From JBNAGF01 sp049801055 (GTDB lineage Bacteria > Pseudomonadota > Alphaproteobacteria > Rhodobacterales > Rhodobacteraceae), in NCBI RefSeq assembly GCF_049801055.1, contig NZ_JBNAGF010000006.1, positions 186,001 to 250,000 of the forward strand: 64,000 bases of DNA, read 5' to 3'. The position numbers and the translations under genes were made by a program. The notes beneath the pieces are model-generated. The model saw only the letters and a program-made list of their open reading frames with translations. It had not been told where the DNA came from and did not search any database. This document shows positions 32,668-40,922 of the stretch, one piece after another (the first letter of the stretch is position 1; each line of letters starts with the position of its first letter).

Positions 32668-35600
32668 ATGAGTAAGCAAATGATTTCTCTGAACGACAGA
32701 TTCGATCTGGGCAAGAGCCCGGTTCTGCTTAACGGCACGCAAGCGCTGGTGCGGCTCATGCTGATGCAAAAGGCGCGCGACATGGAGGCGGGGCTTGATA
32801 CGGCTGGTCTGGTTACCGGGTATCGTGGGTCTCCGCTGGGCGCGGTAGACCTTCAGATGAGCCGGGCGGCCAAACAGTTGGCCGAGGCAGAGGTCACCTT
32901 TCAATACGGTCTCAACGAGGATCTAGCGGCGACCGCGCTCTGGGGCTCGCAGCAGGCAGGGTTGCGGGGCGATGGCAAGTTCGACGGCGTTTTCGGCCTT
33001 TGGTATGGCAAGGGGCCGGGTGTGGACCGCTCAGGGGATGCGATCCGGCATGCAAACATGGCCGGAACCGCCGAACACGGCGGTGTGCTGATGGCGATGG
33101 GGGATGACCACACGGGCGAGAGCTCGACCGTTCTGCATCAATCAGAATGGGCGCTGATGGATGCCTACATGCCGATCGTAAGCCCTGCTGGCGTGCAGGA
33201 AATTCTCGACTATGGCGTCTATGGCTTTGCGTTGTCGCGCTTTTCCGGTCTCTGGGTCGGCCTGAAGACCATGAAGGACACGATCGAGGTCACCTCTGTC
33301 GTCGATGGGCGTCCGGACCGGATGAAACTGGTGAGGCCACAGTTCGATATGCCCGAAGGGGGGCTGAACATCCGTTTGATCGACGACCGAACGCCGCAGG
33401 AGGCACGGATCATCGACTACAAGCGCTTTGCGGCCGAAGCGTTTTCGCATGCCAACAAGATGGACAAGCGGATCTGGGGCAAGCCGGGTGCCAAGATCGG
33501 GTTTGTTGCGGCGGGAAAGAACTGGCTGGATCTCGTCCATGCCTTTTCCCTGCTGAATATCGATGAAGTCGAGGCCGAGCGCCTCGGGATCACGACCTAT
33601 AAGGTCGGGCAGGTTTTCCCGCTGGATATGCAGGGCTTCCACGATTGGGCCGAGGGGCTGGACCTGATTGTCGTCGTCGAAGAGAAACGCAAGCTCATCG
33701 AAGTTCAGATCAAGGAGGCGATTTTCGACGATCGCCGCGGGCGTCGGGTCTATGGCTGGTACAAGGGCGGGGCCGGAACGATGCACCGCGAGGAGTTGTT
33801 CCCGACCCGGGGCGCGCTCGACCCGATCATGATTGCCGAAAAGATCGGCGACATCCTGATCGAAGAGGGCCGCGACTCTGATGGCATCCGGGCCGGACTC
33901 CGGGCTGTGATGGACGCAAAACGGGCTGATAATGCACAGGAAATTGCGGCGCGCCTGCCGTATTTCTGTTCGGGCTGTCCACACAACACCGGAACGAAGG
34001 TGCCTGACGGGTCCCGGGCCTATGCCGGGATCGGTTGTCATTTCATGGTGCAATGGATGGATCGCGAAACCCTTGGCTATACGCATATGGGAGCCGAAGG
34101 CGCGAACTGGATCGGAGAAGAGCCGTTCTCGACCACCAAGCACGTGTTCCAGAACCTCGGCGACGGAACCTACAACCACTCGGGTGTTCAGGCGATCCGG
34201 GCAGCCTTGGCCGCTGGCACCAACATCACTTACAAGATCCTGTTCAACGATGCGGTTGCAATGACCGGCGGGCAGGAAAACGAAGGCGGCTTGAGCGCCG
34301 AGCGGATCGTCGGCGAACTGAAGTCGATGGGCGTCAAACATGTCGCGGTTGTCTATGACGAAAAGGAAGACGTGAACTTTGCGGCCTTGCCCAAGGATGT
34401 GGAAACCCACGAACGCGCCGAATTGATGAACGTGCAAGAGAAATACCGCGAGATAGAGGGTGTTTCGGCCATCGTCTACATCCAGACCTGCGCAGCCGAG
34501 AAACGCCGCCGCCGCAAGCGCGGCACCTTCCCTGATCCGGACAAGCGTGTGTTCATCAACACGGACATCTGCGAAGGCTGCGGTGATTGCGGTGTGCAAT
34601 CAAACTGCGTTTCGATTGTGCCGGCCGAGACCGAATTGGGACGAAAGCGCGCCATTGATCAGTCGAGTTGCAACAAGGATTTCTCGTGCGTGAAAGGATT
34701 CTGCCCGTCCTTTGTGACGCTGGAGGGCGCAAAGATCCGCAAGGAGGCCACGACCGAGATCGACCTGCCGGACCTGCCGCAGCCCTTACTGCCCGAGATC
34801 AAGGGCACGCATAATGTGGTGATAACAGGCGTCGGCGGAACCGGCGTGGTCACCATCGGGGCGGTGTTAGCGCAGGCCGCGCAACTGGATGGCAAGGGCG
34901 CCGGCATGATGGAGATGGCCGGTCTGGCTCAGAAGGGTGGCGCGGTGCATATCCATTGCCGGCTGGCCGAAAAGCCCGAGGATATCAGCGCGATCCGCGT
35001 GGCCACCGGCGAATGCGACGCTCTCATTGGCGGTGATCTGGTGGTCAGCGCCGGTGCCAAGACCATTGGCCTTCTGCGCGGTGGATCGGCAGGGGCCGTT
35101 GTCAACAATCACGAGATCATCACTGGCGATTTCACCCGCAACACCGAATTTCAGATCCCGTCCGACCGGCTGGAACTTGCACTGGAAGCGCGGCTGAAGG
35201 ATCGTCTGGCCCTGTTCGACGCGTCTGAACTGGCCCGGGCGGTGATGGGAGATTCGATCTTTTCGAACATGATGGTTTTTGGGGCGGCGTGGCAGCGGGG
35301 GCTGCTGCCGATCCGGCACCAGGCGATCTGGGACGCGATCGAAATGAACGGCGCGGCGGTGGACCGTAATCAGCGTGCTTTCGAAATCGGCCGCTGGGCG
35401 GTGGAGCATCCCGAAGAGGTGGCGAAGATCCTCACACCTGCGATCGTCGATCTGCCGAAGACACCGGATCAGAAAATCGATTTTCGGGCGGATCATCTGG
35501 TGCTTTATCAGGGCAAGAGGTTGGCAAAACGATATCGCAGGATGCTGGATGGGATCGAGGATTCGGATTTGAAGCTCGCGGTTGCAGAGGGCTATCACAA

Positions 35601-36087
35601 ACTGTTGTCCTACAAGGACGAATACGAAGTCGCGCGCCTGCTTCTGTCGAGCCGGGAAAAGGCGAAGAATGAGTTTGATGGTGATCTGAAAATGACCTTT
35701 CATCTGGCGCCCCCGGTACTGGGCGGCAAAGGACCGGATGGTCGCCCCAAGAAACGCGAGTTCGGCGAATGGATGGAAACAACGTTCAAACTGCTAGCGC
35801 GGATGAAGGGCCTGCGCGGCACGCCGCTGGACGTCTTCGGATACTCTGCCGAGCGCCGGATGGAGCGTGCTTTGATCCGGCAATACGAAAAGGACATGAA
35901 GTCGGTGTTGCCGTCGGTCACAGCCGACAATCGTGACATTGCCGTCGCGCTGGCCCGATTGCCGCTGGATATCCGGGGCTTTGGTCCAGTGAAACAGGCC
36001 AACGAGGCCAAGGCGGCCAAGCGCCGCGAGGAATTGCTGGCGGCCTTCCGTGCCGGTGGGCCGGAGCTCGAGAAAGCGGCTGAGTAA
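32668..36087 (+). CDS. Indolepyruvate ferredoxin oxidoreductase, fused alpha/gamma subunits
   Basis: This 1139-residue enzyme decarboxylates aryl pyruvates (from Trp, Phe, Tyr transamination) to aryl-acetyl-CoA, passing electrons to a low-potential acceptor. The N-terminal part has the pyrimidine-binding TGYRGSPLGAVDLQM (about 49); the middle has the thiamine-diphosphate site AGIGCHFM...GAEGANWIG; a ferredoxin-like region NTDICEGCGDC...CSCVKGFCPSF carries iron-sulfur cysteines near 630-690; the C-terminal third is the gamma domain (GVGGTGVVTIGAVLAQAAQ). GGGGGAGG precedes the ATG. It is a single long polypeptide as in other Rhodobacteraceae. Confidence 0.93.
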   Translation: MSKQMISLNDRFDLGKSPVLLNGTQALVRLMLMQKARDMEAGLDTAGLVTGYRGSPLGAVDLQMSRAAKQLAEAEVTFQYGLNEDLAATALWGSQQAGLRGDGKFDGVFGLWYGKGPGVDRSGDAIRHANMAGTAEHGGVLMAMGDDHTGESSTVLHQSEWALMDAYMPIVSPAGVQEILDYGVYGFALSRFSGLWVGLKTMKDTIEVTSVVDGRPDRMKLVRPQFDMPEGGLNIRLIDDRTPQEARIIDYKRFAAEAFSHANKMDKRIWGKPGAKIGFVAAGKNWLDLVHAFSLLNIDEVEAERLGITTYKVGQVFPLDMQGFHDWAEGLDLIVVVEEKRKLIEVQIKEAIFDDRRGRRVYGWYKGGAGTMHREELFPTRGALDPIMIAEKIGDILIEEGRDSDGIRAGLRAVMDAKRADNAQEIAARLPYFCSGCPHNTGTKVPDGSRAYAGIGCHFMVQWMDRETLGYTHMGAEGANWIGEEPFSTTKHVFQNLGDGTYNHSGVQAIRAALAAGTNITYKILFNDAVAMTGGQENEGGLSAERIVGELKSMGVKHVAVVYDEKEDVNFAALPKDVETHERAELMNVQEKYREIEGVSAIVYIQTCAAEKRRRRKRGTFPDPDKRVFINTDICEGCGDCGVQSNCVSIVPAETELGRKRAIDQSSCNKDFSCVKGFCPSFVTLEGAKIRKEATTEIDLPDLPQPLLPEIKGTHNVVITGVGGTGVVTIGAVLAQAAQLDGKGAGMMEMAGLAQKGGAVHIHCRLAEKPEDISAIRVATGECDALIGGDLVVSAGAKTIGLLRGGSAGAVVNNHEIITGDFTRNTEFQIPSDRLELALEARLKDRLALFDASELARAVMGDSIFSNMMVFGAAWQRGLLPIRHQAIWDAIEMNGAAVDRNQRAFEIGRWAVEHPEEVAKILTPAIVDLPKTPDQKIDFRADHLVLYQGKRLAKRYRRMLDGIEDSDLKLAVAEGYHKLLSYKDEYEVARLLLSSREKAKNEFDGDLKMTFHLAPPVLGGKGPDGRPKKREFGEWMETTFKLLARMKGLRGTPLDVFGYSAERRMERALIRQYEKDMKSVLPSVTADNRDIAVALARLPLDIRGFGPVKQANEAKAAKRREELLAAFRAGGPELEKAAE

Positions 36088-36121
36088 AACCGTCACGGTC
36101 CCGACACCTGCGCTAGGCAAA

Positions 36122-36160
36122 CTCCGGGTGTGCCCTTAATTACCCAAGGGCAACCCGGAG
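36122..36160 (+). promoter_or_regulatory. 15-bp hairpin sequestering the acyltransferase Shine-Dalgarno
   Basis: CTCCGGGT (36122-36129) pairs with ACCCGGAG (36153-36160), and after one bulged G (36130) TGCCCTT (36131-36137) pairs with AAGGGCA (36146-36152), closing an 8-nt loop. The last four bases, GGAG, are the only ribosome-binding site for the ATG at 36170. There is no T-run, so translation control is likelier than termination. All pairs are Watson-Crick. Confidence 0.6.
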
Positions 36161-36169
36161 ATCCGTGAC

Positions 36170-37048
36170 ATGCCGACGCGACGCCACATTGCCCGCGACA
36201 TTTCATATGCCCACTCGGCAGAAACCCGCAGTGGCCGAGCCGTGATCCGCCTGATGGAGAACACTACGGGGCGGCTGCGCCTGATCCGCCGGGCCAGCGG
36301 TTACGAGCAGGAAGTGGCAAGCGGCCGCGATTTCTGGGAGGTGATAGTCGAACGATACGGGCTGACTCTGGATGTGGTCGGAGGCGCATTGTCGAACATC
36401 CCGCCGGATCGGCCTGTGATCCTGATCGCCAATCACCCTTACGGCATTCTCGACGGCCTGGTGATGGGCCATATCCTTGCCCGAACGCGGGGGGATTTCC
36501 GCATTCTCGCCAATTCCGTGTTCCGCAAGGCCGAGGACCTGAACCGGATCGTGCTGCCGATCTCGTTTGACGACAGCCGCGAAGCGATGCGCCTGAATCT
36601 CGAGACCCGCAGCAAGGCACTGGACTATCTTAGGCAAGGCGGTGCGATCGGGGTTTTTCCGGGCGGCACCGTTTCGACCGGGGCCCGGCCGTTTTCGCAT
36701 CCGATGGACCCGGGCTGGCGTGGCTTTACCGCGCGGATGGTGAGCAAATCCGAGGCAGTTGTCGTTCCGCTGTTTTTCGACGGGCATACCAGTCGGCTGT
36801 TCCAGATCGCCAGCCACCTCCATCAAACCCTGCGCATGGGCCTGCTGATCAAGGAGTTCAAGAAACGGGTGGACACGCCGATACGTGTGGTCATCGGAGA
36901 GCCGATCCAACGCGACATTCTCGACCCATTGGCGAAAGACTCCCGGCAGATGATGGATTTTCTGCGCAAAGCCACGTATGAGCTGTCTCCGACACCGCTG
37001 GAATCTTTTGATTACGGCTATGAGTTCGAGGAGCGGCACCGGGCCTGA
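36170..37048 (+). CDS. Lysophospholipid acyltransferase family protein
   Basis: The 292-residue protein belongs to the PlsC-like acyltransferases: the catalytic motif appears as ANHPYGILDG (about 84-93) in place of NHxxxxD, followed by FPGGTVSTG (about 163-171) in the position of the acyl-acceptor motif. Sequences with NHPYGILDG resemble the ornithine-lipid and haemolysin-like branch rather than glycerophosphate PlsC. It would acylate a lipid at the inner membrane face. Its ribosome-binding site lies in a strong hairpin. MurI starts 19 bases after its stop. Confidence 0.82.
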   Translation: MPTRRHIARDISYAHSAETRSGRAVIRLMENTTGRLRLIRRASGYEQEVASGRDFWEVIVERYGLTLDVVGGALSNIPPDRPVILIANHPYGILDGLVMGHILARTRGDFRILANSVFRKAEDLNRIVLPISFDDSREAMRLNLETRSKALDYLRQGGAIGVFPGGTVSTGARPFSHPMDPGWRGFTARMVSKSEAVVVPLFFDGHTSRLFQIASHLHQTLRMGLLIKEFKKRVDTPIRVVIGEPIQRDILDPLAKDSRQMMDFLRKATYELSPTPLESFDYGYEFEERHRA

Positions 37049-37066
37049 CCCGGTACGGTAAGGCAG

Positions 37067-37876
37067 ATGGCAGTAGGCATATTCGATTCGGGACTGGGCG
37101 GGCTGACCGTTCTGAACGCCGCGCAGACGCGGTTGCCCGATGTGGAGTTCCTGTATTTCGCGGACAGCGCCCACGCACCATATGGCGTGCGGGACGCAGA
37201 AGATATCTATCAGCTGACCCGTTCGGCTGTGAATGATCTGTGGAACCGGGGGTGCAACCTCGTGATCCTTGCCTGCAACACCGCGAGCGCCGCCGCCCTG
37301 CGCCGGATGCAGGAAGAGGGCGTGCCCGAGGGCAAGCGTGTGCTGGGTGTGTTCGTCCCGCTGATCGAGGCCTTGACTGAACGGCAATGGGGCGACAACT
37401 CGCCACCTCGTGAGGTTGAGACCAAGCACGTCGCGTTGTTCGCCACGCCTGCGACAGTCTCGAGCCGGGCCTTTCAGCGGGAACTGGCATTTCGGGCGAT
37501 CGGTGTCGATGTCGAGGCGCAAAGCTGTGGCGGGGTTGTTGATGCCATCGAGGACGGCGACATGATCCTTGCCGAGGCACTGGTCCGGTCACACGTGGAC
37601 GCACTGAAGCGCAAGATGCCTCACCCGCAGGCGGCTATTCTCGGCTGCACGCATTACCCGCTGATGGAAAAGAGTTTTCAGGAGGCACTGGGACCGGGGG
37701 TCAAGGTTTTCCGTCAGGGTTCGCTGGTGGCTGACAGCCTTGTAGACTATCTGGGCCGGCATCCAGACATGGCCGGCGCCGGCAAGGGTGGGTACCTCAC
37801 CACTGGAGATCCCCGCAGGGTAAGCGACCGGGCAACGCAGTTTCTTCGACGACAGATCTCGTTTGAAGCGGCCTGA
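37067..37876 (+). CDS. murI: Glutamate racemase
   Basis: MurI makes D-glutamate for peptidoglycan. The 269-residue protein shows FDSGLGGLTVL (6-16), ADSAHAPYG, and both catalytic cysteines: LACNTASA (Cys70) and GCTHYPLME near 193. Each cysteine acts as base for one enantiomer. Length is normal. It follows the acyltransferase gene by 18 bases and is probably co-transcribed with it. Confidence 0.95.
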   Translation: MAVGIFDSGLGGLTVLNAAQTRLPDVEFLYFADSAHAPYGVRDAEDIYQLTRSAVNDLWNRGCNLVILACNTASAAALRRMQEEGVPEGKRVLGVFVPLIEALTERQWGDNSPPREVETKHVALFATPATVSSRAFQRELAFRAIGVDVEAQSCGGVVDAIEDGDMILAEALVRSHVDALKRKMPHPQAAILGCTHYPLMEKSFQEALGPGVKVFRQGSLVADSLVDYLGRHPDMAGAGKGGYLTTGDPRRVSDRATQFLRRQISFEAA

Positions 37877-37898
37877 AGCCGGGTCGGCCGTGATCGAT

Positions 37899-37940
37899 CT
37901 GACTTAGGTCAAGGCGGACGCCTGCGCGGCGTCCTATTGC
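37899..37940 (+). promoter_or_regulatory. Possible FNR/FnrL-type promoter upstream of argC-ccmE
   Basis: CTGACTTAGGTCAA (37899-37912) matches TTGAT-N4-ATCAA at seven of ten positions. Placing its centre at -41.5 puts the -10 hexamer at 37935-37940, which reads TATTGC, and transcription at 37947, 49 bases before argC. Spacing is right but the box is weak. Confidence 0.35.
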
Positions 37941-37995
37941 AGCCGCAGCACTCCTGCGGTTTTGATGAACACCACGAAACATGAAGAGGTCTGAC

Positions 37996-39024
37996 ATGAC
38001 CCACAAAATCGCGATCCTTGGCGCCAGCGGTTACACCGGCGCGGAACTGGTGCGGCTTCTGGCCGGTCACCCGAATATGGAAATCGTTGCGCTGTCGGCC
38101 GAACGCAAGGCCGGTCAGACCATGGCGCAAGTGTTTCCGCACCTGCGGCACATGCAGCTACCAACCCTGTGCAAGATTTCCGAAATCAATTTCTCCGGGA
38201 TCGACCTGTGTTTCTGCGCATTGCCGCACAAGACCAGTCAGGAGATCATCCGAGAGCTGCCCAAGACACTGAAAATCGTCGATCTTTCGGCTGATTTCCG
38301 GTTGCGGGACCCGGCAGAATACCAAAAATGGTATGGTAACCCTCACGTCGCACTGGCCCAGCAGGCCGAGGCGGTATACGGCCTGACCGAATTTTACCGG
38401 GATGAAATCCGCGAAGCCCGGCTGGTGGCCGGAACCGGCTGCAACGCCGCGACCGGGCAATATGTGCTGCGGCCGCTGATCTCGGCCGGAGTGATCGACC
38501 TTGACGATATCATCCTTGATCTCAAATGCGCCGTTTCCGGTGCTGGCCGGTCGCTCAAGGAAAATCTGCTGCACGCGGAACTGAGCGAGGGCTACAACGC
38601 CTATGCAATCGGCGGAACCCATCGGCATCTGGGCGAGTTCGATCAGGAATTCTCAAAAATTGCCGGCCGTTCGGTCCACGTTCAGTTCACACCGCATCTG
38701 GTTCCGGCCAACCGGGGCATTCTGGCGACCACCTACGTAAAAGGCGACCCGCAAAGCGTATATGAAACGCTCTGCGCCGCCTATGAGAAAGAACCTTTCA
38801 TCGAGATGCTTCCCTTTGGAGAGGCGCCGTCGACCCATCATGTGCGGGGCTCGAATTTCTGCCATATCGGCGTCACGGCGGATCGGATCGAGCGTCGCGC
38901 TATCGTGGTCGGAGCGCTCGACAACCTGACCAAGGGCAGCAGCGGTCAGGCCTTGCAGAATGCCAATCTGATGTTAGGTGAAGCTGAAACCACGGGGTTG
39001 ATGATGCCCCCCCTGTTCCCATGA
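37996..39024 (+). CDS. argC: N-acetyl-gamma-glutamyl-phosphate reductase
   Basis: ArgC reduces N-acetylglutamyl phosphate with NADPH in arginine synthesis. The 342-residue protein has the Rossmann motif ILGASGYTGAEL (6-17), the active-site GTGCNAATGQYVL near 143-155 with the nucleophilic Cys, and PHLVPANRGI near 229. AAGAGG six bases before ATG 37996 favours this start over one 15 bases upstream. ccmE follows by 7 bases, so arginine synthesis and cytochrome c assembly share a transcript here. Confidence 0.95.
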   Translation: MTHKIAILGASGYTGAELVRLLAGHPNMEIVALSAERKAGQTMAQVFPHLRHMQLPTLCKISEINFSGIDLCFCALPHKTSQEIIRELPKTLKIVDLSADFRLRDPAEYQKWYGNPHVALAQQAEAVYGLTEFYRDEIREARLVAGTGCNAATGQYVLRPLISAGVIDLDDIILDLKCAVSGAGRSLKENLLHAELSEGYNAYAIGGTHRHLGEFDQEFSKIAGRSVHVQFTPHLVPANRGILATTYVKGDPQSVYETLCAAYEKEPFIEMLPFGEAPSTHHVRGSNFCHIGVTADRIERRAIVVGALDNLTKGSSGQALQNANLMLGEAETTGLMMPPLFP

Positions 39025-39031
39025 GGACGGT

Positions 39032-39478
39032 ATGAAATCGCTGAAGAAACAACGCCGTATTCAAGTGGTCCTTCTCGCGGTGGTTGCCCTGATCGCGGCG
39101 ACCGGCCTGATCGGTTACGCGATGCGCGACGGTATCAACTACTTCCGGTCTCCCAGCCAGCTGGTCGAGGAACCGCCAAAATCGACCGAGGTTTTTCGTA
39201 TCGGCGGTCTTGTCGAAGAAGGCTCTTTGCAGCGTGGTCAGGGGGAAACGGTCCGGTTCTCGGTCACGGATGGCGGGGCCAGTGTGCCGGTTGTCTTTAC
39301 CGGCGTGCTGCCAGATCTCTTTGCCGAGAATCAGGGAATGGTCGGGACCGGAAAGTTTGTGGACGGGGTTTTTGTAGCTTCGAAAATCCTCGCCAAACAT
39401 GACGAGACCTACATGCCAAAAGAGGTTGTGGACGCGCTGAAAGAGCAGGGTGTCTATCAGGAGCCGGAAGGCAGCTGA
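39032..39478 (+). CDS. ccmE: Cytochrome c-type biogenesis haem chaperone
   Basis: CcmE carries haem across the periplasm to the CcmF/H lyase. The 148-residue protein has one N-terminal membrane anchor (about 11-30), an OB-fold domain, and the haem-binding motif AKHDETYMP with His123 (covalent) and Tyr127. It follows argC by 7 bases. ccmF begins 1.4 kb downstream after a lysis gene pair. Confidence 0.95.
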   Translation: MKSLKKQRRIQVVLLAVVALIAATGLIGYAMRDGINYFRSPSQLVEEPPKSTEVFRIGGLVEEGSLQRGQGETVRFSVTDGGASVPVVFTGVLPDLFAENQGMVGTGKFVDGVFVASKILAKHDETYMPKEVVDALKEQGVYQEPEGS

Positions 39479-39632
39479 CACCTAACCGCCGGGGGCAGAG
39501 GCCCATCGGCGGGCAGATGCACATGTCTCCATTCGGGCGTTGCGCGGTCAGGCCGGGCAGCGCCCTTTCTGTTTCACCGTGGTTAACCGGGATGTTTCAG
39601 CTTTTGCGCCATCTCATTCCGGAGGGGCTTTG

Positions 39633-40244
39633 ATGCAGGATGTGCGGCAGATGGCAGAAGAGATCGTGACGCGGGAAGGCGGGTTCGTGAACGACCCGGA
39701 TGATCCGGGCGGCGCGACCCGATGGGGCGTTACCGTGCACACCATGCGGCGGCTTGGTCTGGATCTCGACGGAGATGGTCTTGTCGAAGCCAATGACGTG
39801 CGCAGGCTGAGCCGTGCCAAGGCCGTCGAGATCTTTCTGGAACACTATTTCAGACGCCCCCGGATTTCGGAGATGCCGGTGGCCTTGCAGGCCAGCCTGT
39901 TCGACATGCAGGTGAATGCTGGGACCAATGCCGTGAAGATCCTTCAGCGGCTATTGTGTGACATGGGATATCGGGTGGCCGTGGACGGTGTGATCGGCCC
40001 GCAAACATTGCAGGCGACGCGGGATGCGTCACGGCCGGACCCCGCAGCCTTGCGCGATGCGTATGGGGTGGCACGTCGGAACTACTATTTCCGGCTGGCA
40101 GACCGGCGGCCCGCGTTGCGGAAATACGTGCGCAGGCGATCGGGCGGCAAGGGGGGCTGGATCAGGCGTGCCGAAGAGTTCCTGTCACCACAGTTTCACC
40201 TGACCGGAAGCCAGTTTCGGGAAAGGATCTCGGCATGGGGATGA
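39633..40244 (+). CDS. Phage-type endolysin (GH108 N-acetylmuramidase), probable GTA lysis gene
   Basis: At 203 residues this matches the holin-associated muramidases: EGGFVNDPDDPGGATRWGVT (about residues 14-33) contains the catalytic Glu and the family's GGxTxxGI-like turn; LFDMQVNAGT near 92 and GVIGPQTL near 121 (peptidoglycan-binding 3 domain) follow. It cleaves peptidoglycan glycan strands. There is no signal peptide, so export depends on the holin encoded next, which overlaps by 10 bases. GGAGGGG precedes ATG 39633. In Rhodobacter capsulatus a similar endolysin-holin pair releases gene transfer agent particles. Confidence 0.88.
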   Translation: MQDVRQMAEEIVTREGGFVNDPDDPGGATRWGVTVHTMRRLGLDLDGDGLVEANDVRRLSRAKAVEIFLEHYFRRPRISEMPVALQASLFDMQVNAGTNAVKILQRLLCDMGYRVAVDGVIGPQTLQATRDASRPDPAALRDAYGVARRNYYFRLADRRPALRKYVRRRSGGKGGWIRRAEEFLSPQFHLTGSQFRERISAWG

Positions 40245-40813
40245 TCGCGGGTCTATTCGATCTTTTGTTTGGGGGCGGGCGCAACCTTGTCCGCGAAACG
40301 GCCGAAGTGTTCGTCGAGAACTCGGAGGCGGAGGCACAGCGCGCCCATGACGCGGGGAATGCGGCCCTGCAGCAGTTTGCGGCCGAATTTGCCAGATCCC
40401 AAACTACGGGGTTCGATCGCTTCATGGACGGGCTCAACAGGGTGCCGCGCCCTGCCTTGGCGCTTGGCACGCTCGGTCTGTTTGTGGCCGCGATGGCAGA
40501 CCCCGTCTGGTTCGCTGAAAGAATGCACGGGATTGCGCTGGTGCCCGAACCTTTGTGGTGGTTGCTTGGGGTGATCGTGTCGTTCTATTTTGGATCCAGG
40601 CATCAGCGGAAATCTCAGGAATTTCAGCGAGATATCGCCGCTACTTTATCTCGGACTCCGCAGGTTGTTCGCGGGTTGTCTGATCTTCGGTCTCGGACGG
40701 CGCAGAGCCCGGGCGCGGCTGGCAGCGGCACCGAAGCAAACCTGACGCTGGCAGCGATGGAGCCTGAACCGAACCCGGCGCTGGAGGCATGGCGGCGCAA
40801 GCGTTCGGCCTGA
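40235..40813 (+). CDS. Holin family protein, probable GTA lysis gene
   Basis: The 192-residue protein has an amphipathic N-terminal part, a conserved FDRFMDGLNRVPRPALALGT (about 60-79), two membrane helices (about 75-92 and 104-121, EPLWWLLGVIVSFYFGSR), and a charged C-terminal tail, matching the holins paired with GH108 endolysins. It would form pores that let the endolysin reach the wall. It overlaps the endolysin gene by 10 bases. A two-stem structure (40821-40860) separates it from ccmF. Confidence 0.85.
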   Translation: MGMIAGLFDLLFGGGRNLVRETAEVFVENSEAEAQRAHDAGNAALQQFAAEFARSQTTGFDRFMDGLNRVPRPALALGTLGLFVAAMADPVWFAERMHGIALVPEPLWWLLGVIVSFYFGSRHQRKSQEFQRDIAATLSRTPQVVRGLSDLRSRTAQSPGAAGSGTEANLTLAAMEPEPNPALEAWRRKRSA

Positions 40814-40820
40814 GCCATCA

Positions 40821-40860
40821 GTCCGCCCCGTTGAGATTGCGACAATCGGGCCGGGCGGAC
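40821..40860 (+). terminator. Two-stem hairpin after the holin gene
   Basis: GTCCGCCC (40821-40828) pairs with GGGCGGAC (40853-40860), enclosing a second stem GATTG/CAATC (40835-40839 with 40843-40847). It starts 8 bases after the holin stop. No T-run follows, so it may stabilise or partly terminate the transcript before ccmF. Confidence 0.4.
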
Positions 40861-40922
40861 ATGCGGTCACAATGCTGCGTTTGCCATTGGCCCCGCCGAG
40901 GTGTCGGACTATACATCCGAAC

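Noticed and set aside
33142..34599. Long open frame antisense to indolepyruvate oxidoreductase
   Set aside because: No ribosome-binding site or recognisable domain; explained by GC-rich third positions of the sense gene.
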